Below, one piece after another: positions 34,876 to 44,373 of a stretch of 64,000 nucleotides of DNA; position 1 is the first letter of the stretch; every line of letters begins with the position of its first letter. A model generated the notes under the pieces. The model was not told the DNA's origin. It searched no databases and saw only the letters and a list, made by a program, of their open reading frames with translations. Position numbers and translations under genes: made by a program. The DNA comes from Ktedonobacterales bacterium (GTDB taxonomy: Bacteria > Chloroflexota > Ktedonobacteria > Ktedonobacterales > DATBGS01). The stretch covers positions 62,001-126,000 of the forward strand of contig DATBHW010000064.1 of NCBI GenBank assembly GCA_036557285.1, read 5' to 3'.

Positions 34876-37326
34876 ATGAGCAACACACAATTACCGGCTG
34901 GGCTGGAGCGCCGTAGAGAAGACTATCGGCTGATTACCGGCCAGGGTCACTACGTAGATGATGTAAGGCCGCCTGAAGGGCGGCCCGCTGCTTTGCATAT
35001 GGCAGTGGCGCGCAGCCCGTATGCGCACGCCAGGGTGAAGTATATCCGACTGGATGCAGCGCGGGCGCTGCCGGGAGTTGTGGCCGCGTATGATGGCGCG
35101 GAACTGGTCCAGGGGATGCGCAGCCTTGATGCTATGATGATGCCCAATCTCAAAAGGCCAGAGCGCCGTCCGCTGGCAATAGGGCATGTGCGCTATGTAG
35201 GCGATCCGGTGGCGGTAGTGCTGGCTGAAAACCGCTATATTGCCGAGGACGCGCTTAATCTGCTGGAGATTGATTACGAGCCGCTGCCTGCGGTAGCTGA
35301 TCCAGAAGCGGCGCTGGCCTCGGATGCGCCGCTGCTGTACGAGGAGTTTGGCTCGAACGTGGCTGCTATCGTCCCGGCTGGTGGCGGCGATATTGAAGCG
35401 GCTTTTCACCAGGCCGATCATATCTTTCGTCTGCGCCTGGTGAACCAGCGGCTGGCTCCCAGTTCTCTTGAAGCGCGCGCCTGCATGATTGACTTTGATA
35501 CAGCGAGTGGTAGTCTCTCCGCCTGGCTCTCATGCCAATCAATATTCCGGGCGCGAGAAACGTTTGCCAGCTTCCTGGGCATTGAGCGTAGCCATATCCA
35601 GATTCACAACGCGGAGGTCGGCGGCGGCTTTGGCGCAAAGACGACCTTCCTTGGCGAAGAGATTCTGGCGGCATCGCTGGCGGTCAGGTTCGGTCGGCCT
35701 GTCAAATGGATTGAGGGACGCCGCGAGAACTTGCAGGCACAGGCGCAGGGGCGCGGCCAGATCAACTATATTGAGGCGGCGTGCCGAAAGGACGGGCGCT
35801 TGCTTGGCCTGAAGGTGCGCACGATTGGCGATCTGGGAGGGTTTCTGTTTGGCATGGGGGCGATGATCCCCAATGGCACCATCTACCTGCTTAGCGGTCC
35901 CTATCAGATTCAGGCGGTGGAGGGTAGAATAGCGAGCGTCTTTACTAATAAAGCGCCGACGGCACCGTATCGGGGCGCGGGTCGGCCAGAAGCGGCCTAT
36001 ATTTTGGAGCGAACGATGGATCGCATCGCGCATGAGTTGGGCCTTGATCCCGTTGAGGTGCGCCGCCGGAACTTCATCGCCTCGGATACATTTCCGTATC
36101 GGACTGTGACGGGCCTGCAATATGAAAGCGGCAATTATCAGGCGGGGCTTGACCGCCTGGTTGAGCTTGCCGACTACGAGCAGTGGCGTGCAAAACAGCG
36201 GGAGCGCCGCGAGGCGGGAAGCTCCTTGTTGTTGGGCCTGGGCCTTTCTACCTTTATTGAAAGTGCTGGCGGCGCTATGAGCGCGCCTGGCATGCCGCAG
36301 GAAGCCGCGACGGTGCGGATTCGCCGCGATGGGACCATTCTGGTACAGAGTGGTGTAGCACATAACGGCCAGGGGCATTTCACGGCGTTTGCTCAGATCG
36401 CGGCAGAGGTCTTCCATCTGCCTGGCTCGCAGATAGAAGTGCAGATGAATGAGGGCGCGCTGCCAGCTTTCAGCATTGGCACGTTTGGAAGCCGCGTGAC
36501 ACTAACCGGCGGCTCTGCTGTGCTGCTGGCCGCCGAGGCAGCACGCGAGAAGGCGCTGCATGTCGCCGCGCAGGTATTGGAGGCTGCCCCAGCCGATCTG
36601 CTGTTGGAGGACGGGCGCGTTCAGGTGCGCGGCGTCCCGACACGCGCTGTGACACTAGGCGAGCTTGCCCGCCTGGTTGAAGAACAGCCTGATCTCATCG
36701 AGCATGAGCCGCCCAATCCCGCAAATCGCCAGCCGATTGAAGGGCTGGCGGCCTGGCGTGATTTTAGCCCGCCAGACTCTACCTACGCTTCCGGCGCGCA
36801 CCTGGCGGTAGTTGAGGTGGACACTGATACCGGAGAGGTAGACCTGTTGCGCTATATAGCCGTTGATGATTGCGGACGGATATTGAATCACTATCTGGTC
36901 GAAGCGCAGATACACGGGTCGCTGGCACAGGGCATCGGGCAGGCGCTCTATGAAGAAGTGGTCTATGATGAGCAAGGGCAACTGCTCACAGGTACCTTGA
37001 TGGATTACGCGCTGCCAGACGCCAGACAACTCCCGGCGTTTGTGACCGATCTGCTGGAGACGCCCTCGCCCCGCAATCCGCTGGGCGTGAAGGGCATCGG
37101 CGAAGGCGGCACTATCGCTGCGCCGCCTGCCGTGGTCAACGCTGTGCTGGATGCGCTCGCGCCGCTTGGCATCAAAAGCATTGATATGCCGCTGAGGCCG
37201 GAGAAAATCTGGGCGCTGATTCAGGCAGCGCGAAATGGCACGCTGGAGCAGCCTGATCCTGTCGCGCCTGCCATTTTCAACCACGCCGGTGAAGCGCAGC
37301 AGGGAGACGTACCCGATTTTGAGTAG
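34876..37326 (+). CDS. Molybdenum-binding large subunit, CoxL/XdhA (xanthine dehydrogenase) family
   Basis: The 816-residue protein binds molybdopterin cytosine dinucleotide. It opens with RREDYRLITGQGHYVDD, as in CO dehydrogenase large subunits, and has VGGGFGAKTTFLGEE, APYRGAGRPEAAY and the C-terminal VKGIGEGGTIAAPPAVVNAV with the catalytic Glu. APYRGAGR matches form II (aldehyde/xanthine-type) rather than the form I CO-oxidising AYxCSFR loop, so the substrate is not CO. The medium (FAD) and small (2Fe-2S) subunit genes are absent from this window, which is unusual. Start 34876 follows AAAGG; GTG 34849 is an alternative. Confidence 0.93.
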   Translation: MSNTQLPAGLERRREDYRLITGQGHYVDDVRPPEGRPAALHMAVARSPYAHARVKYIRLDAARALPGVVAAYDGAELVQGMRSLDAMMMPNLKRPERRPLAIGHVRYVGDPVAVVLAENRYIAEDALNLLEIDYEPLPAVADPEAALASDAPLLYEEFGSNVAAIVPAGGGDIEAAFHQADHIFRLRLVNQRLAPSSLEARACMIDFDTASGSLSAWLSCQSIFRARETFASFLGIERSHIQIHNAEVGGGFGAKTTFLGEEILAASLAVRFGRPVKWIEGRRENLQAQAQGRGQINYIEAACRKDGRLLGLKVRTIGDLGGFLFGMGAMIPNGTIYLLSGPYQIQAVEGRIASVFTNKAPTAPYRGAGRPEAAYILERTMDRIAHELGLDPVEVRRRNFIASDTFPYRTVTGLQYESGNYQAGLDRLVELADYEQWRAKQRERREAGSSLLLGLGLSTFIESAGGAMSAPGMPQEAATVRIRRDGTILVQSGVAHNGQGHFTAFAQIAAEVFHLPGSQIEVQMNEGALPAFSIGTFGSRVTLTGGSAVLLAAEAAREKALHVAAQVLEAAPADLLLEDGRVQVRGVPTRAVTLGELARLVEEQPDLIEHEPPNPANRQPIEGLAAWRDFSPPDSTYASGAHLAVVEVDTDTGEVDLLRYIAVDDCGRILNHYLVEAQIHGSLAQGIGQALYEEVVYDEQGQLLTGTLMDYALPDARQLPAFVTDLLETPSPRNPLGVKGIGEGGTIAAPPAVVNAVLDALAPLGIKSIDMPLRPEKIWALIQAARNGTLEQPDPVAPAIFNHAGEAQQGDVPDFE

Positions 37327-37399
37327 CAAATAGAGGTTCTCAAGGTGATACACTGATACCTCAAAGTTGTTTTTGATATGAGTAACGGAGAGTAGTAGG

Positions 37400-38506
37400 A
37401 TGGCCGTTTTTGCCGCCATGTGCGCCGTACTCCTGATCCTGGCTGTTCTCTGGGATGCCTTTGAGACCGTCATTCTGCCGCGCCGTGTGACCCGGCGGCT
37501 GCGGGTGACGGTGCTGGTCTATCGTCTTACGTGGCAGCCGTACCTGGCGGCGGTGAAACGGATGCGCCAGAGCAGCAGGCGAGAAACGTTTCTTAGTTTT
37601 TACGGGCCGCTTACGTTGTTGCTGCTGCTGGGGGCCTGGGCGGCTTCGTTAATCCTGGGGTTTGCGCTGCTGCAATGGGCCTGTGGCTCGCACCTCATTA
37701 CCCCTGATGGCTCCTCCGGCTTTGGCACGGATGTGTATATGAGCGGCACGACCTTCTTTACGCTGGGGCTGGGCGACGTTGCGCCAAGCACGCCTCTGGA
37801 GCGCGTGGTGACGGTGGTGGAAGCAGGAACGGGCTTTTTTATCCTGGCGCTGGTGATCAGTTATCTGCCGATTCTCTATCAGGCGTTTTCGCGGCGCGAG
37901 GTGAATATTACACTGCTGGACGCGCGCGCCGGTTCGCCTCCCAGCGCGGTGGAACTGCTGCGCCGCTACGGCCAGGGCGAGAATCTGCAAGGGCTTGGCC
38001 CACTGCTGCAAAATTGGGAAACCTGGGCAGCGGAGTTGATGGAAAGCCATCTCTCGTATCCGTCGCTGGGCTATTTCCGTTCCCAGCACGAACACCAATC
38101 CTGGGTAGCGGGGTTGGCGACCATTCTGGATGTCTGCGCGCTGGTGATGGTTGGCATTGACGGCGTTCCGCTCCAGTCGGCGCGGCTGACGTTTGCGATG
38201 GCGCGCCATGCTGCCGTTGATCTGAGCCAGATTTTCGATACAAAGCCTCTCATGAACGCTTCGGGGAACCTGCGCCCAATTGATATGGTCACGCTGCGAG
38301 CGGCGCTGGCCGAAGCTGGCGTGCGGATGCGTGATGGCGAAGAGGCCAACCATAAGTTCGAGAAGCTGCGCGGCATGTACGAGCCGTATGTAAAGGCGCT
38401 TGGGGATCGCCTGATGATGCCCTTGCCGCCCTGGCTGCCTTCCGAAAATGCGGTGGATGATTGGCAAACGAGCGTCTGGCAGCATACCAGCGCCTTGCCA
38501 GTCTAG
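37400..38506 (+). CDS. Two-helix ion channel-domain protein
   Basis: The 368-residue membrane protein has a first helix (about 2-20), then a paired-helix region (about 73-165). Between the pair lies SGTTFFTLGLGDVAPSTPLERVV, a pore loop like TVGYGDxxP of potassium channels but with T-L-G-L-G-D, so selectivity may differ. The C-terminal 200 residues are soluble and helical with no known domain. It stands 74 bases after the molybdenum subunit gene on the same strand. Its end nearly touches the convergent DNA polymerase gene, five bases apart. Confidence 0.85.
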   Translation: MAVFAAMCAVLLILAVLWDAFETVILPRRVTRRLRVTVLVYRLTWQPYLAAVKRMRQSSRRETFLSFYGPLTLLLLLGAWAASLILGFALLQWACGSHLITPDGSSGFGTDVYMSGTTFFTLGLGDVAPSTPLERVVTVVEAGTGFFILALVISYLPILYQAFSRREVNITLLDARAGSPPSAVELLRRYGQGENLQGLGPLLQNWETWAAELMESHLSYPSLGYFRSQHEHQSWVAGLATILDVCALVMVGIDGVPLQSARLTFAMARHAAVDLSQIFDTKPLMNASGNLRPIDMVTLRAALAEAGVRMRDGEEANHKFEKLRGMYEPYVKALGDRLMMPLPPWLPSENAVDDWQTSVWQHTSALPV

Positions 38507-38511
38507 GATTG

Positions 38512-41058
38512 CTACTTCTCGACTTCCTGGCAGCGAATCCAGCGTGGCTGAATGACCTCAACTGGGCGATCAAAAAGGCCAGGCTGACCGTTCAGGCGGA
38601 ACAGTTGCTCGAAATCATCGGGGGCAAAGGCTTTGCGCAGCCGCGCGGCATAGGATGTGACCAGCGCCTGGAGATAGTGATTCACGTCGTAGTCGCGGCG
38701 CTCCCCGATGATCTCCCGGCGTGATGGTCTGGCGCCTGGCCTTTTTGGGACTGTCGAAGCAGCAGGCGAGATGGCGGCCAGTTCTTCCTCATCTTCTTCA
38801 CCCTCTGCCCCTGCTTCCCAGGCAGCGCCAGCGGGCGCTTCATCGGCTTCTTCCGGCAGCCAGATGTACCCGCCGCCGCGAGCGCGATAAAAGCGCACGC
38901 GCTCGCCGGGGGACCAGCGGGTGCGCCCGGCGGCCAGCAGCGCCTCGTAAGGAGCTTCGGGATGTCCGGCGCGGGCCGCCAGATAGGCTTCGGGCGTTTT
39001 TGAGAGGCGCACGCGCGCGGCGACATCGGCGGCTGTGAGTGCGCGGCTCTGCAAGGCGGCTACTATATCCAGATACGCCTGGCGAACGCCAGAAATATCG
39101 CCAGTCATGGCGCACGTCAGCGCCTGGCGCAGAAAGCGCCCGCCAAATGGTTCAGCGCGGCTGGAACGCAGCGCCACGCCATGCACTACTAAGCGCCCGC
39201 TGTAGGTGAGCAAGGCGTAGTTTTTGACTTCGTGGCTGAGCATGGCGCGGTAGCGGCCCTCGTATTCCAGGCGAATGCCCGCAGGCAGTTCTGCGCCTAT
39301 CTCGGCGACAAGCGCGCGCTCCTGTTCCTCGGTCCAGTCAAGAGGAACGGCAAAATATACGCCGTCGGTATCGGCTTCGATCAGGGCCATGCCGCGCTGG
39401 CGCAGGGCGTCAAGCACCTGAGACAGCACTTCGCGGCCTCGGCGGGTTACTTCGCCTGCCGCCAGGCCGTCGGCAAAGAGCGCCATCGAGCCAGCGCCCA
39501 TATAGCCGTAAGCCGCGTTAATCAGGATTTTCATGGCGGCCTGGGTTGCGTCGTGATGGTTGGCTTCCACCGAGCCGGGCGCGGCGGCGCGCGCCGCCGC
39601 TTTATGATGCAGGCGCAGATCGGTCAGGCGGCCAAGAATATCCAGCAAGACGCCTAAGCGATCACAGGTCGGACCAATCTGGTAGGTGCGCATCAGCGAG
39701 GGATACAGCGAGGCTACGTCGGCTTTGACGACGTGTTCAGCGATGCCTTCAGCGAAGAGATGCACCGCGCCGCCTTCGTGCAGGCCGCCTTCGGCGTACT
39801 GGCTGGCGGCCCCACGCGGCAATGCCGCGCCAGCGCGCAGATAGGCGCGAACCAGGATTGGCTCCAGAATGCCCATCGCCGGACCCGCCGAGGCCAGACG
39901 CTCGTAGCGGCGCGGGGCCATGCCCGCCAGCGCGAAGGGCGCTCCCAGGAGCCGCCGCGAGAGGCCATCAACCTCAGCAACGTCGTCCAGGGCGTATCGC
40001 TTCACCAGATCGGGGTTCTGGCGGTAGGTATCGAAGATGGCCGCGCCTTCCAGGTACACGCGATCAGGCGCGGAGATGCCAAAATAGCGCGCCACTTCTT
40101 TCAGGCCATAGCCGGGCATATCGCGGTAGACAAAATCATGGCGGCGCACTGCATCGAGTGTGTCAATGAGTTCGCGCCCAGCCAGAGTATAGCGCATGCG
40201 TCGCCGGGCCTCCGGCCCAATTGCCAGCGTTTCCTGGCGGCGCTCTAACAGAATCGGCGCGCCAGGGCGGCCCAGCGCCAGCGGCACGCCAAGGACAGCC
40301 GCGCGGCGCTCCAGAAACGAAAGATCGAAGCCAAAGAGGTTATGGTTCTCGATCACATCGGGGTCGCGTTCACGAATCAGCGCGCACAGGTGTTCAATTA
40401 AATCTGCCTCGTCTTCGGGCGCTGGCGCGTCAAGCACAGTCGCAAGGCCGTGACTATCGCGGATGGCGACCATGAAGATGCGCCCGCGATCAGGGTCAAG
40501 GGCGGTAGTCTCCAGATCGAATTGCAGGCGGCGCAGGTCTTCATAGGCCAGGCCGCGAAAATAGACCCGCCCGGTGCGCATCATATATTGCTCAACAGGG
40601 CCAACGTGGTAATAGTCGTCTTCGAGATCGTTCAGACTGGTAATCTGGCGGCCCAGGCGGCGCGACGCCCCGGAAACGATGGCGCGCTCCAGATAGCGCC
40701 CATCGCGGGCGGAGAGCAAATAGCGATAGAACGTTTCGGGGCCTGCGCTGGAGGGATACTCCAATTCTTGATAGCAGACGATAGCATCGGCTCCTCCAGG
40801 GGCGCTGGCGGAGATCACCGCTGGCCCCAGGTGCTTCAGGTCGGCCAGTGTGGCGGCAAAGACCCAGGGGCGAAAGCGTTCAGTCTCGCACACGACCTGG
40901 CTGCCGACGCGCCGCCAGATAACGGCGCTGCCCTCGCGGCTGGCCCAGACAGAGATAATCCCCGGCGTCTGATCCCAGCCAAACAGGCGCTCATCTTTCG
41001 TGTTTTCAAGGGCGTCTTCAGATAGTGCAGGAAGAGATGAAGGCATGATCTTCGGCAA
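38512..41058 (-). CDS. Family B DNA polymerase
   Basis: An 848-residue replicative-type PolB with both activities. The exonuclease has LQFDLETTALD (Exo I), ENHNLFGFDLSFL (Exo II) and YALDDVAEVD (Exo III). The polymerase has ADVASLYPSLM (motif A), KILINAAYGYMG (motif B, Lys and YG) and IEADTDGVYFA (motif C). All catalytic residues are present, unlike the homologue at 16204. A charged stretch EAGAEGEEDEEE lies near the C-terminus, followed by YDVNHYLQALVTSYAARLRKAF. Such enzymes are seen in many Chloroflexi and archaea. It converges with the channel gene. Confidence 0.95.
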   Translation of the reverse strand: MPKIMPSSLPALSEDALENTKDERLFGWDQTPGIISVWASREGSAVIWRRVGSQVVCETERFRPWVFAATLADLKHLGPAVISASAPGGADAIVCYQELEYPSSAGPETFYRYLLSARDGRYLERAIVSGASRRLGRQITSLNDLEDDYYHVGPVEQYMMRTGRVYFRGLAYEDLRRLQFDLETTALDPDRGRIFMVAIRDSHGLATVLDAPAPEDEADLIEHLCALIRERDPDVIENHNLFGFDLSFLERRAAVLGVPLALGRPGAPILLERRQETLAIGPEARRRMRYTLAGRELIDTLDAVRRHDFVYRDMPGYGLKEVARYFGISAPDRVYLEGAAIFDTYRQNPDLVKRYALDDVAEVDGLSRRLLGAPFALAGMAPRRYERLASAGPAMGILEPILVRAYLRAGAALPRGAASQYAEGGLHEGGAVHLFAEGIAEHVVKADVASLYPSLMRTYQIGPTCDRLGVLLDILGRLTDLRLHHKAAARAAAPGSVEANHHDATQAAMKILINAAYGYMGAGSMALFADGLAAGEVTRRGREVLSQVLDALRQRGMALIEADTDGVYFAVPLDWTEEQERALVAEIGAELPAGIRLEYEGRYRAMLSHEVKNYALLTYSGRLVVHGVALRSSRAEPFGGRFLRQALTCAMTGDISGVRQAYLDIVAALQSRALTAADVAARVRLSKTPEAYLAARAGHPEAPYEALLAAGRTRWSPGERVRFYRARGGGYIWLPEEADEAPAGAAWEAGAEGEEDEEELAAISPAASTVPKRPGARPSRREIIGERRDYDVNHYLQALVTSYAARLRKAFAPDDFEQLFRLNGQPGLFDRPVEVIQPRWIRCQEVEK

Positions 41059-41171
41059 ACCTCCTTAAAACCTTCTAGACATAGGTCATGTGCCATCTTT
41101 GAATGGTTGTGTGTTCATGGTTGAAACCTCTCAAAGAACCTTTGTTCCAATGATACCATGCAGCGCCTTCC

Positions 41172-41200
41172 TTGACAACGCCTCCTCATTTCGTTAGCAT
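41172..41200 (+). promoter_or_regulatory. Promoter of the MaoC-PrpD pair
   Basis: TTGACA (41172-41177), 17 bp, TAGCAT (41195-41200). The predicted start near 41207 gives a 5' leader of about 45 bases before ATG 41251. Confidence 0.6.
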
Positions 41201-41250
41201 GCCAGTACAGACGCTATCCGTCAGGCCGAGCAACAAGGAGGGCAACGCTG

Positions 41251-41757
41251 ATGCCAACGCAAGAGGGCTGGCGAGGCCGGTTCTTTGAGGATTTTGAGGT
41301 TGGCGATGTGTATCAGCATCCGCTGGGCAGAACCGTAACCACCACCGACAATATCTGGTTTACATTGCTGACGCAGAACACGGCCCCGATTCATTTCGAC
41401 CATCACTACGCCGCGCAGACGGAGTTTGGCAAGCCCCTGGTTGACTCCACCTTCACGCTGGCGCTGGTGACGGGCCAGAGCGTGATTGATATTTCCCAGA
41501 ATGTGTTTGCGAACCTGGGATGGGATCAGGTGCGGTTGCCCAATCCGGTCTTTGAGGGCGATACCATTTATTCGCAATCAGAGGTGCTTCAGAAGCGCGA
41601 ATCGAAGTCGAGGCCCAACGTTGGCATCGTGACTGTCAAGACGACGGGCTATAATCAGGATGGCAAGGTTGTGATTACGTTTGAGCGAACGGCGCTGATC
41701 TATAAGCGCGGCCTGGCCCCGCAGATCGCGCGCCTGACGCCAGGAGAGCCGAAATGA
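41251..41757 (+). CDS. MaoC-like acyl-CoA hydratase
   Basis: The 168-residue hotdog protein is of the MaoC/mesaconyl-CoA hydratase type. FFEDFEVGDVYQHPLGRTVT opens it, and NTAPIHFDHHYAAQTEFGKPLVDSTFTLAL carries the Asp-His hydratase dyad (D/H in IHFDHHYA). ESKSRPNVGIVTVKTTGYNQDG closes the fold. It adds water to an enoyl-CoA. The stop overlaps the PrpD-like gene by four bases (ATGA), so the two act in one pathway, probably an acyl-CoA or methylcitrate-like route. The start follows AAGGAGGG. Confidence 0.92.
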   Translation: MPTQEGWRGRFFEDFEVGDVYQHPLGRTVTTTDNIWFTLLTQNTAPIHFDHHYAAQTEFGKPLVDSTFTLALVTGQSVIDISQNVFANLGWDQVRLPNPVFEGDTIYSQSEVLQKRESKSRPNVGIVTVKTTGYNQDGKVVITFERTALIYKRGLAPQIARLTPGEPK

Positions 41758-43130
41758 CTACCGCCACGACGACCACCAGGGCAACCGAGGGGCTGGCCTC
41801 CTTTCTGGCTGGCCTAAGCTTTGAGCGGATTCCCGCCGACGCGATCAACAGAACCAAAGACCTCTTTCTGGATTGGGTTGCCTCAGCCCTGGCAGGGCGT
41901 AACGCGAAGCCTGTCCAGGTTCTGGAGCGGTTCGCCGATCTGATGGGGCCGAACGATGGCCCTTGCGAAATCCTGGTTTCGCGCCGCCGCATCTCGCCGC
42001 TGTTTGCCGCGCTGGTCAATGGAGCCGCTTCGCATGTGGTCGAACAGGACGACCTACATAACGGCGCGGTCTTCCATCCCGCAACGGTGGTCTTTCCTGC
42101 TGTCCTGGCGGCAGCGCAGGCGCGCGGGGCATCAGGGCGCGAGGTATTGGCTGCTGCGGTGGCAGGCTACGAAGCGGGTGTGCGGGTTGGAGCCTTTCTG
42201 GGCCGCTCGCATTATCGCGTCTTTCACACCACCGGCACAGCAGGCACACTGGCCGCCGCGGCAGGGGCTGCGCATGTGCTGGGCGCAGACGAACCAATGA
42301 TGCTGCACGCGCTGGGGTCGGCGGGAACGCAGGCCGCTGGCCTCTGGGAGTTTCTGCGCGACGCAGCCGACTCGAAGCAACTGCACACGGCGAAGGCCGC
42401 TGCGGATGGCTTGCTCGCAGCGTATATTGCCCGCGATGGTTTTACGGGAGCCAAGCGGATTCTGGAAGGCGAGCAGGGCATGGCGGCTGGGATGTCCAGC
42501 GATGCAGACTCGGGCAGGCTTACCGCCGACCTGGGCGAGCGTTGGGCGGTGCTGGAAACGTCCTTCAAGTTCCACGCCTCCTGCCGCCATACGCATCCTG
42601 CGGCGGATGCCTTGCTTCAGGCGATGCAAGACCACCATCTGCCCGCCAGTCAAATCGCGCGCGTGCGCGCCCGTGTGCATCAGGCGGCTATTGATGTGCT
42701 TGGTCCGGTGACAGACCCGCAAACGGTGCATCAAGCCAAGTTTTCGATGGGCTTTGTGCTGGCTTTGATTGCGTTCTATGGCCGCGCTGGAGTCACGGAT
42801 TTTACCGATGATGCCCTGCGCAATCCACAGATTCGCGCATTTCTGGACCGTGTGGAGATGACTTTGGACCCTGAGATTGATGGCGCGTATCCAGAGCGTT
42901 GGATCGGGCTGGTAGAGATCGAGGCCGTTGATGGCCGCCGCTTCGTCTCCCGTGTTGATGTCCCCAAGGGCGACCCTGGCAACAGCCTGAGCCGCGCCGA
43001 GCTTGAAGACAAAGCTCGTCGGCTGGCATCCTACCAGCAGGGCACGTCAGGCGAGGAGATAGAGCAGGTGATTGCGCGTATCTGGCGGCTCGATCAAGAG
43101 CCGCATGTGCGTGACTTGCTGCCCACCTGA
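41754..43130 (+). CDS. MmgE/PrpD-family protein
   Basis: The 458-residue protein belongs to the MmgE/PrpD family, which includes 2-methylcitrate dehydratase and cis-aconitate decarboxylase. Visible parts are FLDWVASALAGR, VNGAASHVVEQDDLHNGAVFHPATVVFPA, GYEAGVRVGAFLG and SFKFHASCRHTHPAADAL. The His and Asp of the QDDLHNGAVFHP segment line the active site. It is translationally coupled to the MaoC gene upstream. The true substrate is not known; methylcitrate cycle partners (prpB, prpC) are not seen. Confidence 0.93.
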   Translation: MTTATTTTRATEGLASFLAGLSFERIPADAINRTKDLFLDWVASALAGRNAKPVQVLERFADLMGPNDGPCEILVSRRRISPLFAALVNGAASHVVEQDDLHNGAVFHPATVVFPAVLAAAQARGASGREVLAAAVAGYEAGVRVGAFLGRSHYRVFHTTGTAGTLAAAAGAAHVLGADEPMMLHALGSAGTQAAGLWEFLRDAADSKQLHTAKAAADGLLAAYIARDGFTGAKRILEGEQGMAAGMSSDADSGRLTADLGERWAVLETSFKFHASCRHTHPAADALLQAMQDHHLPASQIARVRARVHQAAIDVLGPVTDPQTVHQAKFSMGFVLALIAFYGRAGVTDFTDDALRNPQIRAFLDRVEMTLDPEIDGAYPERWIGLVEIEAVDGRRFVSRVDVPKGDPGNSLSRAELEDKARRLASYQQGTSGEEIEQVIARIWRLDQEPHVRDLLPT

Positions 43131-43175
43131 AAGAATAGGTCTCCCGCTGAGCGGCCAATTGAAGAGGAGCGTTAT

Positions 43176-43210
43176 ACCAGTAGCGCCGCCTTCCGGGCGG
43201 CGCTACTGGT
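43176..43210. repeat. Perfect 15-bp palindromic repeat
   Basis: ACCAGTAGCGCCGCC (43176-43190) and its exact inverse (43196-43210) around a five-base loop, the shortest member of the dispersed repeat family. It may also terminate the PrpD transcript, but no T-run follows. Confidence 0.85.
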
Positions 43211-43302
43211 GAGACGGACATGAGGATAAAAATGCTGCAAAGAGCGTATAGTATATAGAGAACTGAACTATATCTCTACGAGATAGTTATAAGGGGGTCT
43301 CG

Positions 43303-44358
43303 TTGAATCAAAGCGAATCGTCAATGGAACCAATGGAAAAAGAAGCCAGTGTTTCACGTGAAACATGGCAGGCGGGGGTAGATCGGGTTCGCCGGGCGGC
43401 TGATCTGGTCCGGGCGAATATTCGGCAGGTCATTGTTGGCAAGGACGCCGAGATTGATTTACTGCTCGTGGCTTTGCTCTGTGAGGGGCATGTGCTGATT
43501 GAGGATGTGCCTGGGGTTGGGAAGACAATGCTGGCGAAAAGTCTGGCGCGCTCGCTTGGCTGCACCTTTCAGCGCATCCAGTGTACGCCTGATCTGCTGC
43601 CATCGGACATTACCGGCATTAGTTATTTCAACCAGAAAACCAGCGATTTTGCCTTTCGCCCAGGGCCACTGTTGACGCAGATTGTGCTGGCAGATGAAAT
43701 CAACCGGGCGACACCACGCACGCAATCAGCCCTGCTGGAAGCGATGGAGGAGCGCCAGATCAGCGTTGAGCGTGAAACCATGCCTCTCCCGCGCCCTTTC
43801 CTGGTGATTGCCACGCAGAATCCCATCGAACTGGAGGGGACGTTTCCGCTGCCGGAAGCACAGCTTGATCGTTTCCTGCTGCGCCTGCGGCTTGGCTACC
43901 CCGAAATGGAAGAAGAGCGCACGATGCTGCGGCGCTTTCGCCACGAGCAGCCGCTGCTTGATCTTCAGCCGGTCCTCGACGCCCAGGAATTGCTGGCGTT
44001 GCAGCAAATGGTGAAGGGGGTGATGGTGACTGAGCCAGTTGAAACCTACCTGCTTGATCTGGCGCGTGCTACGCGCAGCCAGAAGGTGATTGAACTGGGG
44101 GCTAGCCCGCGCGCGGCGCTGGCGCTGGAGCATGCCAGCCAGGCGCTGGCAGCTATCAACGGGCGTTCTTTTGTGCGACCGGATGAGATCAAGCGGCTGG
44201 CTCCAGCCGTTCTGGCGCATCGGTTAATTTTGAGCGCCCAGGCACGCTTGCGCGGACGCGCCGCCGAGCAGGCCATCACAGAACTGCTAGAGTCTGTGCC
44301 GACACCGGTTGAGGCGATTGGCCTGGATGCTCCCGTTGCGGCTGGCAGCGATCAGTAA
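43303..44358 (+). CDS. MoxR-family AAA ATPase
   Basis: This 351-residue ATPase is of the MoxR/RavA chaperone type. The Walker A is EDVPGVGKTMLAKSLA, Walker B is LADEINRATPRTQSALLEAM, and sensor and arginine regions follow in IATQNPIELEGTFPLPEAQLDRFL. The start is TTG 43303 after TAAGGGGG; the next Met lies seven codons on. It heads the classic MoxR-DUF58-DUF4129 arrangement and probably folds or activates a partner complex. AT-rich DNA with a small AACTAT/ATAGTT palindrome lies upstream (43257-43295), where its promoter should be. Confidence 0.95.
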   Translation: MNQSESSMEPMEKEASVSRETWQAGVDRVRRAADLVRANIRQVIVGKDAEIDLLLVALLCEGHVLIEDVPGVGKTMLAKSLARSLGCTFQRIQCTPDLLPSDITGISYFNQKTSDFAFRPGPLLTQIVLADEINRATPRTQSALLEAMEERQISVERETMPLPRPFLVIATQNPIELEGTFPLPEAQLDRFLLRLRLGYPEMEEERTMLRRFRHEQPLLDLQPVLDAQELLALQQMVKGVMVTEPVETYLLDLARATRSQKVIELGASPRAALALEHASQALAAINGRSFVRPDEIKRLAPAVLAHRLILSAQARLRGRAAEQAITELLESVPTPVEAIGLDAPVAAGSDQ

Positions 44359-44373
44359 AGGCAGAGGTGAGCC

